A stretch of 64,000 bases of DNA from Oleiphilus sp. (GTDB lineage Bacteria; Pseudomonadota; Gammaproteobacteria; Pseudomonadales; Oleiphilaceae), in NCBI GenBank assembly GCA_006212045.1, contig PZPK01000008.1:62001-126000 (forward strand), read 5' to 3'. The stretch's first letter is position 1; each line of letters opens with the position of its first letter. Position numbers and translations under genes: made by a program. The notes beneath the pieces were generated by a model, which worked only from the letters and a program-made list of their open reading frames with translations, did no database searches and had not been told where the DNA came from. Shown here piece after piece: positions 28,323 to 39,329 of this stretch.

Positions 28323-29438
28323 TCAGGCTTTATGCGCTTGCTCCAGATAAGCCTGACTTTGCATCTCAAGCAAACGGCTTTCTGTTCTTTCGAATTCAAA
28401 GCCCAGTTTGCCACCCTGATAAAGCTCATGAATCGGGGCCGCAGCAGAAATAATAACCTTCACGCTACGGTCATAAAACTCGTCAACCAGATTAATAAAG
28501 CGGCGCGCCTGATCGTCGCGCTCAGCCGACATCTGCGGAACGTTGCTGATAATGACAGCATGAAATTCCCTTGCCAGCTCGATGTAGTCATTTTGACTGC
28601 GCGGACCATCGCAGAGTTCGGAAAATTCGAACCAGACCACATCGTCAGCATGCCGTTTTGCCGTCAATGCGCGTCCATTTACTTCAAGTTCGAGATTATG
28701 GCTACCTGCTTCTACCGCCAGCTGAGAGTAGTATTTCTCCAGATTAATACGTGCCTGTTCATCCAGAGGGGAATGATAGAGCTCGGCCTGTTCCAGTGTA
28801 CGCAGGCGATAGTCGTTACCACCATCAACATTGACCACCTCGGTATGTTGTTTCACCAGCGCTATGGCAGGCAGAAAACGTGCGCGCTGCAAGCCATCGC
28901 GATATAGACCGTCTGGCTCAATATTGGAGGTACACACCAATGAGACGCCATTGGCAAACAACTCACCCATTAAGCCTGCCAGGATCATGGCGTCACCAAT
29001 ATCTGATACAAAAAATTCGTCGAAACAGATAATGCGTGCTTCTTCACTGAGTTTTTTTGCGACGATTGTCAGCGGGTTTTTCTGTTGATCGAGCGCTTTA
29101 AGCTCAGTATGTACACGCTGCATAAAACGATGGAAATGGATGCGCATCTTCTGATCGAAAGGCAGGCTCTCATAGAAATTGTCCATGAGATAGGTTTTAC
29201 CGCGCCCGACACCGCCCCAAAAGTACAAGCCTTTCACTGGTCCGGGCTGTTTTCGGGAAAACTTGTTGAACCAGCGTGCTGCCTGACGCTCACGCTGCTT
29301 CTGATCTTCCACCAGTTTTTCGTACAGGGTCTGTAGCTTGTCCACCGCCATTTTCTGGGCGGGATCCTTTACAAAACCTTCTTTGTCCAGATCACGCAGA
29401 TAACGCTGCAACGGTGACAGAGGCAAAGACGACGCCAT
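28323..29438 (-). CDS. zapE: Cell division ATPase ZapE (AFG1-like)
   Basis: P-loop ATPase that acts on the constricting FtsZ ring. 371 residues from the ATG at 29438 (GAGGAAG eight bases before it); a TTG five codons earlier is less likely. Motifs: SPLQRYLRDL at the start, Walker A GGVGRGKTYLMDNF near 85-98, Walker B IICFDEFFVSDIGDAMIL, sensor TSNIEPDGLYRDGLQRARFLPAI, and the terminal FEFERTESRLLEMQS. Divergent from zapG, another division gene. Confidence 0.96.
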   Translation of the reverse strand: MASSLPLSPLQRYLRDLDKEGFVKDPAQKMAVDKLQTLYEKLVEDQKQRERQAARWFNKFSRKQPGPVKGLYFWGGVGRGKTYLMDNFYESLPFDQKMRIHFHRFMQRVHTELKALDQQKNPLTIVAKKLSEEARIICFDEFFVSDIGDAMILAGLMGELFANGVSLVCTSNIEPDGLYRDGLQRARFLPAIALVKQHTEVVNVDGGNDYRLRTLEQAELYHSPLDEQARINLEKYYSQLAVEAGSHNLELEVNGRALTAKRHADDVVWFEFSELCDGPRSQNDYIELAREFHAVIISNVPQMSAERDDQARRFINLVDEFYDRSVKVIISAAAPIHELYQGGKLGFEFERTESRLLEMQSQAYLEQAHKA

Positions 29439-29585
29439 CACAAACTTCCTCAATTTAAAAAAGCAGCGTATTTTGCCGTGTTGAGCGCTTAAAGGCCAAT
29501 TTTATGAAGTTTGTGTCTTAACATCTTCGGAAAAGGGTTTTAGTATCCTTGCTTACCTTCTTCACTGGCGCAGTAAGAGAATCAT

Positions 29586-30101
29586 ATGACAATTGAAATG
29601 TTTGCCGGATTCGGCCTGTTTGTTCTGGGACTTATCATAGGCGCAGTTTTTCAGCGTTCCTTTGCCGGTGATCCGGCCAAAAGTAAGCGGCTGGAGCAGA
29701 AACTGGCAGAGACCCAAGAGGCTTATACGAAATATCAGGCCGAAGTCAGTGCCCATTTTATGGACACGGCCCGCAAAGTGCAGAATCTGAACAACAGTTA
29801 TCGGGAAGTGCATGAGCAATTAGCCAAAGGCGCAGGAAAACTGTGTAGCGATGATGAAGCCAACGACTTTCTCGCCATCAGTCTGGATAACCGAAACAAA
29901 GGGCATACCATTGACGACGGCGAAGACCTGCCCCAAATGCCGATGGACTATGCACCCAAGGAAACGCCGGATGCGGAAGGCACTCTATCAGAAAATTTTG
30001 GCTTGAAGAGCAAGGAAGATCCCGCACCCGAAGCCGGGCCAGAGCCAGCGCCCCCAGAAGAAGAGTCCGCGCAAGCAAAATCAAGCGTCAAGGACACCTG
30101 A
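29586..30101 (+). CDS. zapG: ZapG/YhcB-family inner-membrane protein (DUF1043)
   Basis: A 171-residue protein with a single N-terminal membrane helix (FAGFGLFVLGLIIGAVF, near 5-21), a coiled coil (KRLEQKLAETQEAYTKYQAEV) and the conserved VSAHFMDTARKVQNLNNSYREVHEQLAKGAGKLC block, followed by an acidic, proline-rich tail that is not conserved. The family links envelope growth to division in Escherichia coli. Divergent from zapE, 147 bases apart. Confidence 0.92.
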   Translation: MTIEMFAGFGLFVLGLIIGAVFQRSFAGDPAKSKRLEQKLAETQEAYTKYQAEVSAHFMDTARKVQNLNNSYREVHEQLAKGAGKLCSDDEANDFLAISLDNRNKGHTIDDGEDLPQMPMDYAPKETPDAEGTLSENFGLKSKEDPAPEAGPEPAPPEEESAQAKSSVKDT

Positions 30102-30117
30102 GGTCGGAATAAAAAGA

Positions 30118-30879
30118 CTATACCGGATTATCGATATCGATAAACTGCCAGTCCAGGTCAAATCGCTCGCCCAGGTGCTGTGCCAGCGCCTGCACACCAT
30201 AGCGCTCGGTGGCATGATGCCCGGCTGAAAAATAATGCACTCCGGTTTCTCGCGCCGTATGAAAGGTCGGTTCTGAAATTTCACCGCTCAAGTAAGCGTC
30301 CACGCCTTGCGCAACGGCCTGCTCGATCATTCCCTGTGCGGCACCCGTGCACCAGCCAATACTGCTGATCATTTGATCGGGGTCACCCACGTGCTGGCAA
30401 TCGCGCCCCAGCACTTTGGAAATTTTGTTCTGCAGCTCTTTTGCCTGCATCGGCTTTTTCAAATGTCCTATGTTGCCAATTACCGGACGGGCTTTAGGAT
30501 CCAGTGGGCCTTCGATGTCGAAATCGAGCACACGGGCTAACTGAGCGTTATTGCCTAACTCCGGGTGCGCATCCAAGGGTAAATGATAGGCCAGAAGGCT
30601 CAAATCATGGCCTAGCAGGGATTTAAGCCGTTTTCTCTTAAGCCCTGTAATTTCTGCCGCTTCACCTTTCCAGAAGTAACCATGATGCACCAGAATCAGG
30701 TCGGCATTCTGTTCGATCGCCGCATCGATCAGCGCCTGACAGGCAGTTACTCCAGCGACAATCCTGCTCACTTTTTCGCGCCCCTCGACCTGCAAGCCAT
30801 TCGGGCAATAATCGCGGATGCTGGCCAGATCAAGCAGCTCTGCACAATAGCGTGTCAATTCCCGCAAAGTGGTCGACAT
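30118..30879 (-). CDS. Nif3-like dinuclear-metal-centre protein (YbgI family)
   Basis: A 253-residue protein with the NIF3 pattern: YCPNGLQVEG near 23-32, the metal motif LILVHHGYFWKGE near 58-70, and the C-terminal metal motif YFSAGHHATERYGVQAL near 213-229. Family members form toroidal hexamers with two metals per subunit; the physiological reaction is uncertain, with GTP cyclohydrolase-like links proposed. AGAGGAA precedes the ATG. It lies 39 bases after hisC on the same strand and may be read with it. Confidence 0.9.
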   Translation of the reverse strand: MSTTLRELTRYCAELLDLASIRDYCPNGLQVEGREKVSRIVAGVTACQALIDAAIEQNADLILVHHGYFWKGEAAEITGLKRKRLKSLLGHDLSLLAYHLPLDAHPELGNNAQLARVLDFDIEGPLDPKARPVIGNIGHLKKPMQAKELQNKISKVLGRDCQHVGDPDQMISSIGWCTGAAQGMIEQAVAQGVDAYLSGEISEPTFHTARETGVHYFSAGHHATERYGVQALAQHLGERFDLDWQFIDIDNPV

Positions 30880-30918
30880 GGTTTATTTTCCTCTATTCTT
30901 CTATCCGGTCCATCACGC

Positions 30919-32016
30919 TTAAAGCGAAGCGCGCAACACCTCAAGCATTTGGGCATTCTGCTCCGAAGTTCCAACGGTCAGTCTGAGACAGGATGAAAGT
31001 AATGGATGGGCACCCTCAAGGCACTTCACCAACACACCGCTCGCTTTCATCGCCTCGAACACCTCTTTGGCCGGCTTTCCTGTACAGCGCACCAGGATAA
31101 AATTGGCTTCACTCTCGTAGGGTTCCAGCGCGTCAATCTGCATTAGCGCATTGAAAAGGCGGGTACGTTCCTCGCACAATTCACGTGTTTGGGCCACCAG
31201 TGCATCATAGTGCTGAAGCGCAAACTCGGCGCTGGTTTGCGTCAGAACGTTGATGTTGTAGGGCAAACGCAGTTTGTCGAACTCGGACAACCATGCCGGC
31301 CGCCCGATCAGAAACCCCAACCTGAGACCGGCCAGACCAACTTTGGAAAGCGTGCGCATGACGACCACATTATCGTGGTAGGCACACAGCTCAAGCAAAT
31401 CGGACTCCGTAAACGCCAGATAGGCTTCATCAATCACTACAAGCCCATTACTCGCCTCAATAATCTGCTCAATATCGGCAAGCTCGAACACATTACCGGT
31501 AGGATTATTGGGTACAGCCAGAAAGATTAATGCCGGATCATGCGCTTTAACCGCTTCCACAAACGTATCGATGTCAATGCTGAAATCTTCATTCAGGTCG
31601 ATTCCGTGGTACGGCATCCCGACAAATTTTGCAATCATGCCATACATCACGAACGCGGGCTCCGGTGCCATAATACCGCGCTCGCTGTTCGCCAGGGCCA
31701 TCGCGATTATCTGGATGATCTCATCAGAACCGTTGCCAAGCAGAATATCCAGATTCTGACCGCTCTCCTGCTCCAACTTATCCAGTTGCATCAGAGTTCG
31801 CAGTTGCGCCTTCAGCGCGCTTGCTGATGGGTCGGGGTATCGGTTGGCTTCCACTTTCGCCAGTGCCTCATGCCATTCTGACATGAGTGCCCCGGGCCAG
31901 GCGTGCGGGTTTTCCATCGCATCCAGTTTCAGCAAACCGCTGGCATCCGGTACATGATAGGATTTGAGTGCTCTTATTTCGGGCCTTATCAATTGCTCGA
32001 TGATTGTTTCACTCAT
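30919..32016 (-). CDS. hisC: Histidinol-phosphate aminotransferase
   Basis: PLP enzyme of histidine synthesis, fold-type I. 365 residues from the ATG at 32016 with AGAAGG before it; the frame runs 123 bases further without similarity to the family. Motifs: LDAMENPHAWPGAL near 32-45, GSDEIIQIIA, FLAVPNNPTGN, IDEAYLAF, and the PLP-lysine segment TLSKVGLAGLRLG near 229-241. Part of hisG-hisD-hisC, downstream of murA. Confidence 0.96.
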   Translation of the reverse strand: MSETIIEQLIRPEIRALKSYHVPDASGLLKLDAMENPHAWPGALMSEWHEALAKVEANRYPDPSASALKAQLRTLMQLDKLEQESGQNLDILLGNGSDEIIQIIAMALANSERGIMAPEPAFVMYGMIAKFVGMPYHGIDLNEDFSIDIDTFVEAVKAHDPALIFLAVPNNPTGNVFELADIEQIIEASNGLVVIDEAYLAFTESDLLELCAYHDNVVVMRTLSKVGLAGLRLGFLIGRPAWLSEFDKLRLPYNINVLTQTSAEFALQHYDALVAQTRELCEERTRLFNALMQIDALEPYESEANFILVRCTGKPAKEVFEAMKASGVLVKCLEGAHPLLSSCLRLTVGTSEQNAQMLEVLRASL

Positions 32017-32104
32017 AGTGTTACCTTCTGTATTTCCTTTTCTGACAGCGTTGTATCCACACCCTTGGTCCAGACATGCGTTGACCACCGAAGAATGGCC
32101 TCGA

Positions 32105-33409
32105 TTAATCCTTGATCCGATACTCGGCAGAACGCGCATGGGCTGTCAGCCCCTCTCCGCGCGCTAAAACAGAAGCGACTTTACCGAGTTCACTTGCCCC
32201 GGTCTCGGAGAAATTCAGAATTGACGAGCGTTTCTGGAAATCATAGACGCCAAGAGGCGAAGAGAAACGTGCAGTGCCCGACGTCGGCAAAACGTGATTG
32301 GGTCCGGCACAATAATCGCCAAGCGCTTCTGCGGTATAGCGTCCCATAAAAATCGCACCGGCATGCGTAATGAGCTCAATCAATGCCTCAGGATCTTCAA
32401 CCGACAGTTCCAAATGTTCAGGCGCGATCAGGTTACTCACTTCGGCGGCCTGTTGCAGACTGGAGACATGAATGAATGCTGCCCGGTTGGAAATCGAGGA
32501 CTCAATAATGTCCCGCCGCTCCATTTCCGGTAACAGTTTTTGAATACTGGCTTCGACCGCTTCCAGAAACGCGGCGTCTGTCGCTACCAGAATCGACTGG
32601 GCATTTTCATCGTGTTCGGCCTGTGAAAACAGATCCATCGCGATCCAGTCAGGAGGGGTTTGACCATCACAGATCACGAGTATTTCAGAGGGGCCTGCAA
32701 TCATGTCGATACCCACCTGTCCAAACACTTCTCGCTTGGCCGTGGCGACAAAAATATTGCCGGGCCCCACAATCTTGTCCACGCGAGGTACCGTCTCTGT
32801 GCCATAAGCCAATGCGGCCACAGCTTGCGCACCACCGATTGTGAAGACCCGATCGACCCCTGAAATACGGGCAGCAGCCAGCACCAGCTCATTCAGCTCA
32901 CCATCCGGTGTGGGCACGACCATGACCAGTTCACCGACACCTGCTACTTTGGCGGGAATCGCATTCATTAGCACCGAAGAAGGATACGAAGCCTTGCCTC
33001 CCGGAACATACAACCCGGCACGATCCAAAGGAGTGATACGCTGTCCAAGTACTGTGCCGTCAGCCTCCTGGTAACGCCACGAGGACGCAGCCTGATGCTC
33101 GTGATAACTGCGCACACGCTCCGCGGCTGTTTCCAGCGCCTGACGCTGCTCCGGCGGTAAACTCTCGAGCGCCTGTTGCATGCGTTCTGCGCTGATTTCC
33201 AGCTCTGCGCCACTCACCACGGAAAGGCGGTCAAAACGCTGCGTATAGGCGATCAAGGCCGCATCGCCGCGCCGCCTGACGTCGGCAATGATGTCCTTCA
33301 CCGTTGCCTGGACATTACTATCGAGCTTTTCATCCCAAGCGACCAACTCGGCGATCTCATCCCTGCTCTCGGCACCTCGAAACGCTATTCTCTTGATTTT
33401 CAACACCAT
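32105..33409 (-). CDS. hisD: Histidinol dehydrogenase
   Basis: Oxidises histidinol to histidine in two NAD-dependent steps, with a zinc ion. 434 residues from the ATG at 33409 (AGGAAG upstream). Signature region [31 protein letters not shown] near 217-247, with LIAPEHLEL and the zinc-binding [13 protein letters not shown] further on. Between hisG and hisC, 43 bases after hisG on the same strand. Confidence 0.97.
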   Translation of the reverse strand: MVLKIKRIAFRGAESRDEIAELVAWDEKLDSNVQATVKDIIADVRRRGDAALIAYTQRFDRLSVVSGAELEISAERMQQALESLPPEQRQALETAAERVRSYHEHQAASSWRYQEADGTVLGQRITPLDRAGLYVPGGKASYPSSVLMNAIPAKVAGVGELVMVVPTPDGELNELVLAAARISGVDRVFTIGGAQAVAALAYGTETVPRVDKIVGPGNIFVATAKREVFGQVGIDMIAGPSEILVICDGQTPPDWIAMDLFSQAEHDENAQSILVATDAAFLEAVEASIQKLLPEMERRDIIESSISNRAAFIHVSSLQQAAEVSNLIAPEHLELSVEDPEALIELITHAGAIFMGRYTAEALGDYCAGPNHVLPTSGTARFSSPLGVYDFQKRSSILNFSETGASELGKVASVLARGEGLTAHARSAEYRIKD

Positions 33410-33451
33410 CGACTTCCTGAACAAATTTCTGACGACTACACGCGGGCTTGT

Positions 33452-34084
33452 CTAAGCGCGCGTTGCTTTTTCAAGCTGCTCTATAATAGGCTGGATTTGG
33501 GCATGCTTCATTTTCATGGATGCGCGATTAACCACCAGCCGGGTACTGATGTGATGGATTTCTTCTCGAGGCTCCAATCCGTTTGCGCGCAGCGTGTTCC
33601 CGGTATCCACAATATCCACAATTTCGTCTGCCAAACCCAATATGGGAGCGAGCTCCATCGCTCCATACAGCTTGATGATGTCCGTTTGAATGCCTTGGCT
33701 GGCATAGTAATTCTTAGCGAGATTGACAAACTTGGTCGCCACCTTCAATCGACCTTCGGGACTTTGATAACCTTTTTTCGCGGCGGTCATCAGCTTGCAT
33801 TTCGCGATATTCAGATCCAAAGGCTCGTAAAGGCCATCCGCGCCATGCTCCATCAGGACATCTTTACCGGTGACACCCATATCAGCACCGCCATATTGAA
33901 CATAGGCAGGTACATCCGTTGCCCGAATCACAATAATCTTGATGTGATCCAGGGTGGTATCGAAAATCAGTTTGCGACTGGAGCTGACGTCTTCCAGCGG
34001 CTCAATACCAGCGCTTTTCAGCAAGGGCAGTGTTTCTTTCAGAATGCGCCCCTTTGACAGCGCGATGACGAGATTGTTTGACAT
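33452..34084 (-). CDS. hisG: ATP phosphoribosyltransferase, short form
   Basis: First enzyme of histidine synthesis, joining ATP and PRPP. 210 residues from the ATG at 34084, so it is the short type that lacks the regulatory C-terminal domain and needs the HisZ subunit; no hisZ is in this window. Evidence: [16 protein letters not shown] at the start, [14 protein letters not shown] near 57-70, and [18 protein letters not shown] near 150-167. Follows murA by 36 bases on the same strand. Confidence 0.96.
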   Translation of the reverse strand: MSNNLVIALSKGRILKETLPLLKSAGIEPLEDVSSSRKLIFDTTLDHIKIIVIRATDVPAYVQYGGADMGVTGKDVLMEHGADGLYEPLDLNIAKCKLMTAAKKGYQSPEGRLKVATKFVNLAKNYYASQGIQTDIIKLYGAMELAPILGLADEIVDIVDTGNTLRANGLEPREEIHHISTRLVVNRASMKMKHAQIQPIIEQLEKATRA

Positions 34085-34120
34085 TCCAGGGTCTCTGTTG
34101 ATCAATTATTCCGGTAACTT

Positions 34121-35410
<1,290 letters not shown>

Positions 35411-35431
35411 TTACAGCTGAAACACGTCACC

Positions 35432-35677
35432 TTAAGCCGGATTACGTGCACGCCATTCTTCCGGAGTGTAGGTCTTGATGACCACGGCATGTATCGTGCC
35501 ATCCACAATATACTTATTCAGACAAGCATAGATAGCCTGCTGGCGCTTGACCGCATTGAGCCCCTCAAACATTTCGCCAATGGCCAATACCTGATACTGA
35601 TATCCATCGGTCTCAACTTCTACTTCTACATTTTCCAACTGATCAGTAATCAGCTGTTTTACCTGACTGGCTTCCAT
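35432..35677 (-). CDS. ibaG: BolA-family protein IbaG
   Basis: An 81-residue BolA-fold protein: short N-terminal helix, EVETDGYQYQVLAIGEMFEGLNAVKRQQAIYACLNKYI, and a C-terminal Pro-rich end (TYTPEEWRAR). The group partners monothiol glutaredoxin in Fe-S handling and is linked to acid stress. The ATG at 35677 is preferred over a GTG directly before it. Sits between mlaB and murA. Confidence 0.92.
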   Translation of the reverse strand: MEASQVKQLITDQLENVEVEVETDGYQYQVLAIGEMFEGLNAVKRQQAIYACLNKYIVDGTIHAVVIKTYTPEEWRARNPA

Positions 35678-35930
35678 CACTATTCCACAATTAACACTTT
35701 CTTGCGGCCCTTGCGCATTTGCAATAAGCCATTGATTTTCGGTAATCCTGAGAAGTTTTCAGGCACCCCGCGCCGGACGACTCTTCCGACGGGCTGACAA
35801 TCATACAGCAAAGGAAAGTAGCGCTAAAGATCAATGCAGGCTTCGTGGCTTCTAAAACGCCTGAACGGAAGCAGTCTTTTAGATATAAAAAGCGGGAAGC
35901 GCTTTGAACAGCGGCCGGGCAGAATTACCC

Positions 35931-36230
35931 CTATTGCAGGGGAAGCATCGATTCAATACCACCTACACGGGCCATATCGTAGAGCTTTGGTGGCAGGTTG
36001 CTGAAATTCAACTCACATTTTTCGGCTTGCGCTACCCGCAGACAACACAACATCAGTGACAGAATCGCACTGGACACGGACTCAAGACCTTGAAAGTCGA
36101 TAGTGAATGCATGCTCTTTTGAGCGTCGGATCAATAGCTCCAACTCTTTTCGGATCGCCACGGATTCATCAATATCGCAGGGACCAATCAACGCGACCGT
36201 GTGGGCATCCCGCTTTTCAATTTTGGGCAT
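35931..36230 (-). CDS. mlaB: STAS-domain protein MlaB
   Basis: A 99-residue STAS protein, the cytosolic partner of MlaF in the phospholipid-transport ABC complex that keeps outer-membrane lipid asymmetry. STAS core: TVALIGPCDIDESVAIRKEL, then FTIDFQGLESVSSAILSLMLCCLRVA. It ends the mlaFEDCB series, four bases after mlaC. A 250-bp gap, without a gene, separates it from ibaG. Confidence 0.88.
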   Translation of the reverse strand: MPKIEKRDAHTVALIGPCDIDESVAIRKELELLIRRSKEHAFTIDFQGLESVSSAILSLMLCCLRVAQAEKCELNFSNLPPKLYDMARVGGIESMLPLQ

Positions 36231-36233
36231 GAT

Positions 36234-36926
36234 CTAGCTTTCTCCTTCCAGCCGATCACCTTCCGCAACGCCCTGGTCCGGCACATCCAGTTCGATATCA
36301 ACACTCCAATTCTCTATGACCGCTGCAATATCGCCTCTGTGCTCCCGATACTGGGCTTCAAACTTGTCACGAAAAGCCAGGCCGACATTCACACCAAACA
36401 CGATCACATTTTCCATCAACCATTGATCGTTCTTGTTTCGGTACATCGAATAGGTCACGGGATAAACATTGCCCGAGTCGGATATAACATCCATATCAAC
36501 GCTAGCGCGTTTGTCGCTACGAGGATTGATTTCAGCCTTGGTAACCTTGATATCAAAAGAACCGCTCTCAACCAGCGTTCTGGTATAGGTATTGAACAGG
36601 CTATCCTTGAACACCTGAGTAAATTGTCCACGTTGATCAGGACTGGCCTTACGGGCATATTTGCCCATGACTCGGGCAGCGATCCTCTTAAAGTCGACGA
36701 TGCGGCTAAGCGCCCCTTCCATCGCCTTATAGAAACGCATCGGATCCGTGTCGTAATGGACCTTTTCCCGTTCATATTCTGCGAGTAGTTCAACAACATT
36801 CTGTTCCACCAGAGCCTTGATCCGGCCCTCTTCCTCAGACTTGCCATCCGCCTGAAGCTGCCCGGCAAAGGCAAACCACAAAATCAGCAGCCCAAAGGAT
36901 CTGAAAATCATACTTGCCCGCATCAT
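36234..36926 (-). CDS. mlaC: Periplasmic phospholipid-binding protein MlaC
   Basis: Shuttles phospholipid between the outer-membrane MlaA complex and the inner-membrane MlaFEDB complex. 230 residues, with a signal peptide of about 25 residues ending FAGQLQA-D, followed by the MlaC/Ttg2 domain (YKAMEGALSRIVDFKRIAARVMGKYA, RGQFTQVFKDSLFNTYTRTL). A short acidic tail follows. Between mlaD and mlaB. Confidence 0.94.
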   Translation of the reverse strand: MMRASMIFRSFGLLILWFAFAGQLQADGKSEEEGRIKALVEQNVVELLAEYEREKVHYDTDPMRFYKAMEGALSRIVDFKRIAARVMGKYARKASPDQRGQFTQVFKDSLFNTYTRTLVESGSFDIKVTKAEINPRSDKRASVDMDVISDSGNVYPVTYSMYRNKNDQWLMENVIVFGVNVGLAFRDKFEAQYREHRGDIAAVIENWSVDIELDVPDQGVAEGDRLEGES

Positions 36927-36944
36927 GCTATGCCCTTCCCTGCC

Positions 36945-37403
36945 TTAAATATCAACCTGGCCGGAGGCAAAAGCCCCGATCAGTTTTTCCAGATTCAATG
37001 CCGATTGCGTGTCAAAAATTGTATCGCCATCCGCCAGAAACTCTTCATCCGCCCCGACACTGATCGCGACATATTTGTCTCCCAGTAATCCGGCAGTTTG
37101 AATAGAGGCAACACTATCAGTCGTGAGATTATCCACCTCTTTGTAAATGTCCATTTCAACCAGCGCACTATAGGATTCTCGGTCAAGGGAAATGGCACTG
37201 ATCTTACCGATCGTAACGCCCGCCAGAGACACTCTGCCGCGTACTGACAACCCACCCAGATCGTCGAACTGCGCATATACCTTATAGCTATCCTTCTGGC
37301 TGTCCATGCTTAAGCCACTGACCTGCAACGCCAAAAACACAAGCGCCCCCATCCCCAGCAACATAAACACACCCACTGCCAACTCTACACTTCGCTGATA
37401 CAT
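36945..37403 (-). CDS. mlaD: MCE-domain protein MlaD
   Basis: 152-residue inner-membrane anchored MCE protein that forms the hexameric ring of the MlaFEDB lipid transporter. One N-terminal membrane helix (near 7-27) followed by the MCE domain: YKVYAQFDDLGGLSVRGRVSLAGVTIGKI and TAGLLGDKYVAIS. Nineteen bases before mlaC. Confidence 0.95.
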   Translation of the reverse strand: MYQRSVELAVGVFMLLGMGALVFLALQVSGLSMDSQKDSYKVYAQFDDLGGLSVRGRVSLAGVTIGKISAISLDRESYSALVEMDIYKEVDNLTTDSVASIQTAGLLGDKYVAISVGADEEFLADGDTIFDTQSALNLEKLIGAFASGQVDI

Positions 37404-37435
37404 AGGCTTCTCTTAGACCCTTTTCCCTTAACTGT

Positions 37436-38218
37436 TTAAATCGACCCAAACATCACGGCTGTCAACAAAAAGTCCAGCCCCAACACTGAAAGCGATGAAT
37501 ATACGACCGTTTTTGTAGTCGCAATACTGATTCCCTCCGAGGTCGGAATCAAATCATAGCCTTGAAATACAGCGATCCAGGTGCACACCGCACCAAAGAC
37601 AACTGCTTTGATCAACCCATTAAGAATATCACCTTCAAACTCAACAGCATTTTGCATATTTGACCAGAATGCGCCTTCGAATACCCCCAACCAGTCAACA
37701 CTTACCAGCATGCCGCCAAAGATGCCGACCGCACTGAAAATAATGGCCAGCAAGGGCATCGAAATAAAACCGGCCCAAAAACGCGGAGCAATTACCCTTT
37801 TCATCGGATCAACACCCATCATCTCCATGCTGGTCAACTGCTCGGTCGCTTTCATCAAACCGATTTCGGCTGTCAGGGCAGAACCGGCCCGCCCCGCAAA
37901 CAACAGCGCCGTCACAACAGGCCCCAACTCTCTCACCAGCGTCAGTGCAACCATTTGCCCCACAGCCTGCTCGGAACCGTAATCGACCAGAATATTGTAG
38001 CCCTGCAAACCCAGAACCATGCCGATAAACAGGCCGGACACAATAATAATGATCAGTGACAGCACTCCGATCTTATACAACTGGGTCACGAGCAACTGCA
38101 TTCCCTTCAGACTGAAGGACAGGCCGAGTAAGGCCCGGAGCAAAAATACACCTGAGCGTCCCATGGCGGCACTGTAGTCCATTCCGGACTGTCCCACTTT
38201 TCTGATGAAATTCAACAC
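37436..38218 (-). CDS. mlaE: Phospholipid ABC transporter permease MlaE
   Basis: 260-residue permease with five or six membrane helices. Family motifs [35 protein letters not shown] and the C-terminal [20 protein letters not shown] are clear. The start is a GTG (the frame begins at GTG-TTG-AAT) after the mlaF gene. Operates with MlaF, MlaD and MlaB. Confidence 0.96.
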   Translation of the reverse strand: MLNFIRKVGQSGMDYSAAMGRSGVFLLRALLGLSFSLKGMQLLVTQLYKIGVLSLIIIIVSGLFIGMVLGLQGYNILVDYGSEQAVGQMVALTLVRELGPVVTALLFAGRAGSALTAEIGLMKATEQLTSMEMMGVDPMKRVIAPRFWAGFISMPLLAIIFSAVGIFGGMLVSVDWLGVFEGAFWSNMQNAVEFEGDILNGLIKAVVFGAVCTWIAVFQGYDLIPTSEGISIATTKTVVYSSLSVLGLDFLLTAVMFGSI

Positions 38219-38326
38219 CTTGACGCGTATTCCCTTAATTATCCGGATTGACTATTTTAAGCCCTGCCACATTAGGCAGTTTGTTCATTGCCATGTGCTC
38301 GGACACCTTGAGTGCCCCGCACATAC

Positions 38327-39145
38327 TTAACTTGCACTTTCATCCATTCCAACAAGATCCATTTCGTACTCCCCCGCCGGATAATGGAATGGCACAGGCC
38401 CATCGGGCAAGCCATTCACGAATTGCTTCACAAGTGGAGAGGTATGGCTTTTCAGTTCGGCCGGACTACCTTCACCGATGACACGACCATCGGCAATAAT
38501 AATGGCATGGTCGGCAATGCTAAGCGCCTCGGCAATATCGTGGGAAACCAGTACACTTGTCAAACCCAGCGCATCATTCAACAACCGTATCAGCTGCACC
38601 AGCACGCCCATGGCAATCGGATCCTGCCCGGCAAAAGGCTCATCGTACATGATCAGCTCGGGATCCAGTGCGATGGTACGGGCCAAGGCTACACGCCGGG
38701 TCATACCACCCGACAACTCCGATGGCATCAGATCCCTGGCGCCACGCAAACCGACTGCCTGCAATTTCATCAGCACGATATCACGAATCATATCTTCAGG
38801 CAGTTTGGTGTGCGCTCGCAAGGGAAAAGCAATGTTTTCGAACACGCTCAGATCGGAAAACAGGGCACCACTCTGAAACAACATGCCCATTTTGGCTCTT
38901 GCCTTGAACAATTCCTTGCGTTTCAGACGAGTAAAGTCGACACCGTCGATCAGGACCTGACCACTTTCCGGCTTGAGCTGGCTCCCGATCAATTTAAGCA
39001 GCGTTGTTTTACCAATGCCACTGGGGCCCATAATGGCCGTCACCTTGCCCCTGGGAATGGTCATACTCAAGTCTTTGAAGATGGAGCGATGGCCCCGGTA
39101 AAAGCTCAGTTTTTTTACTTCTATGTACGCTTGCACGGAAGCCAT
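38327..39145 (-). CDS. mlaF: Phospholipid ABC transporter ATPase MlaF
   Basis: 272-residue ABC ATPase, first gene of the mla series. Walker A GPSGIGKTTLLKLIG near 40-54, signature LSGGMTRRVALARTIALDP near 144-162, Walker B LIMYDEPFAGQDP, and the H-loop VSHDIAEALSIAD. Energises lipid movement through MlaE and MlaD. It is divergent from the yrbG-kds-lpt block at 39330. Confidence 0.96.
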   Translation of the reverse strand: MASVQAYIEVKKLSFYRGHRSIFKDLSMTIPRGKVTAIMGPSGIGKTTLLKLIGSQLKPESGQVLIDGVDFTRLKRKELFKARAKMGMLFQSGALFSDLSVFENIAFPLRAHTKLPEDMIRDIVLMKLQAVGLRGARDLMPSELSGGMTRRVALARTIALDPELIMYDEPFAGQDPIAMGVLVQLIRLLNDALGLTSVLVSHDIAEALSIADHAIIIADGRVIGEGSPAELKSHTSPLVKQFVNGLPDGPVPFHYPAGEYEMDLVGMDESAS

Positions 39146-39329
39146 CCTTAATTTTGACCGTGTTATTTAAACAAAGCTTTTTACCAGATCCAACCTTTAA
39201 TTTTTAATTCCATTTTCAGATGCCGCAAACATCTGCCGCATGGGCTCTGCGCCGCCAAAAACCGGTTGCAGTTAGGTCTCAAGTTCCTCACAATGCGCCG
39301 TTCATTTAACAGAGGCCCAACACCCCCTC

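Noticed and set aside
33176-34057. 293-residue open frame on the plus strand
   Set aside because: Antisense to hisD and hisG.
38312-39151. 279-residue open frame on the plus strand
   Set aside because: Antisense to mlaF, which has all ABC motifs.
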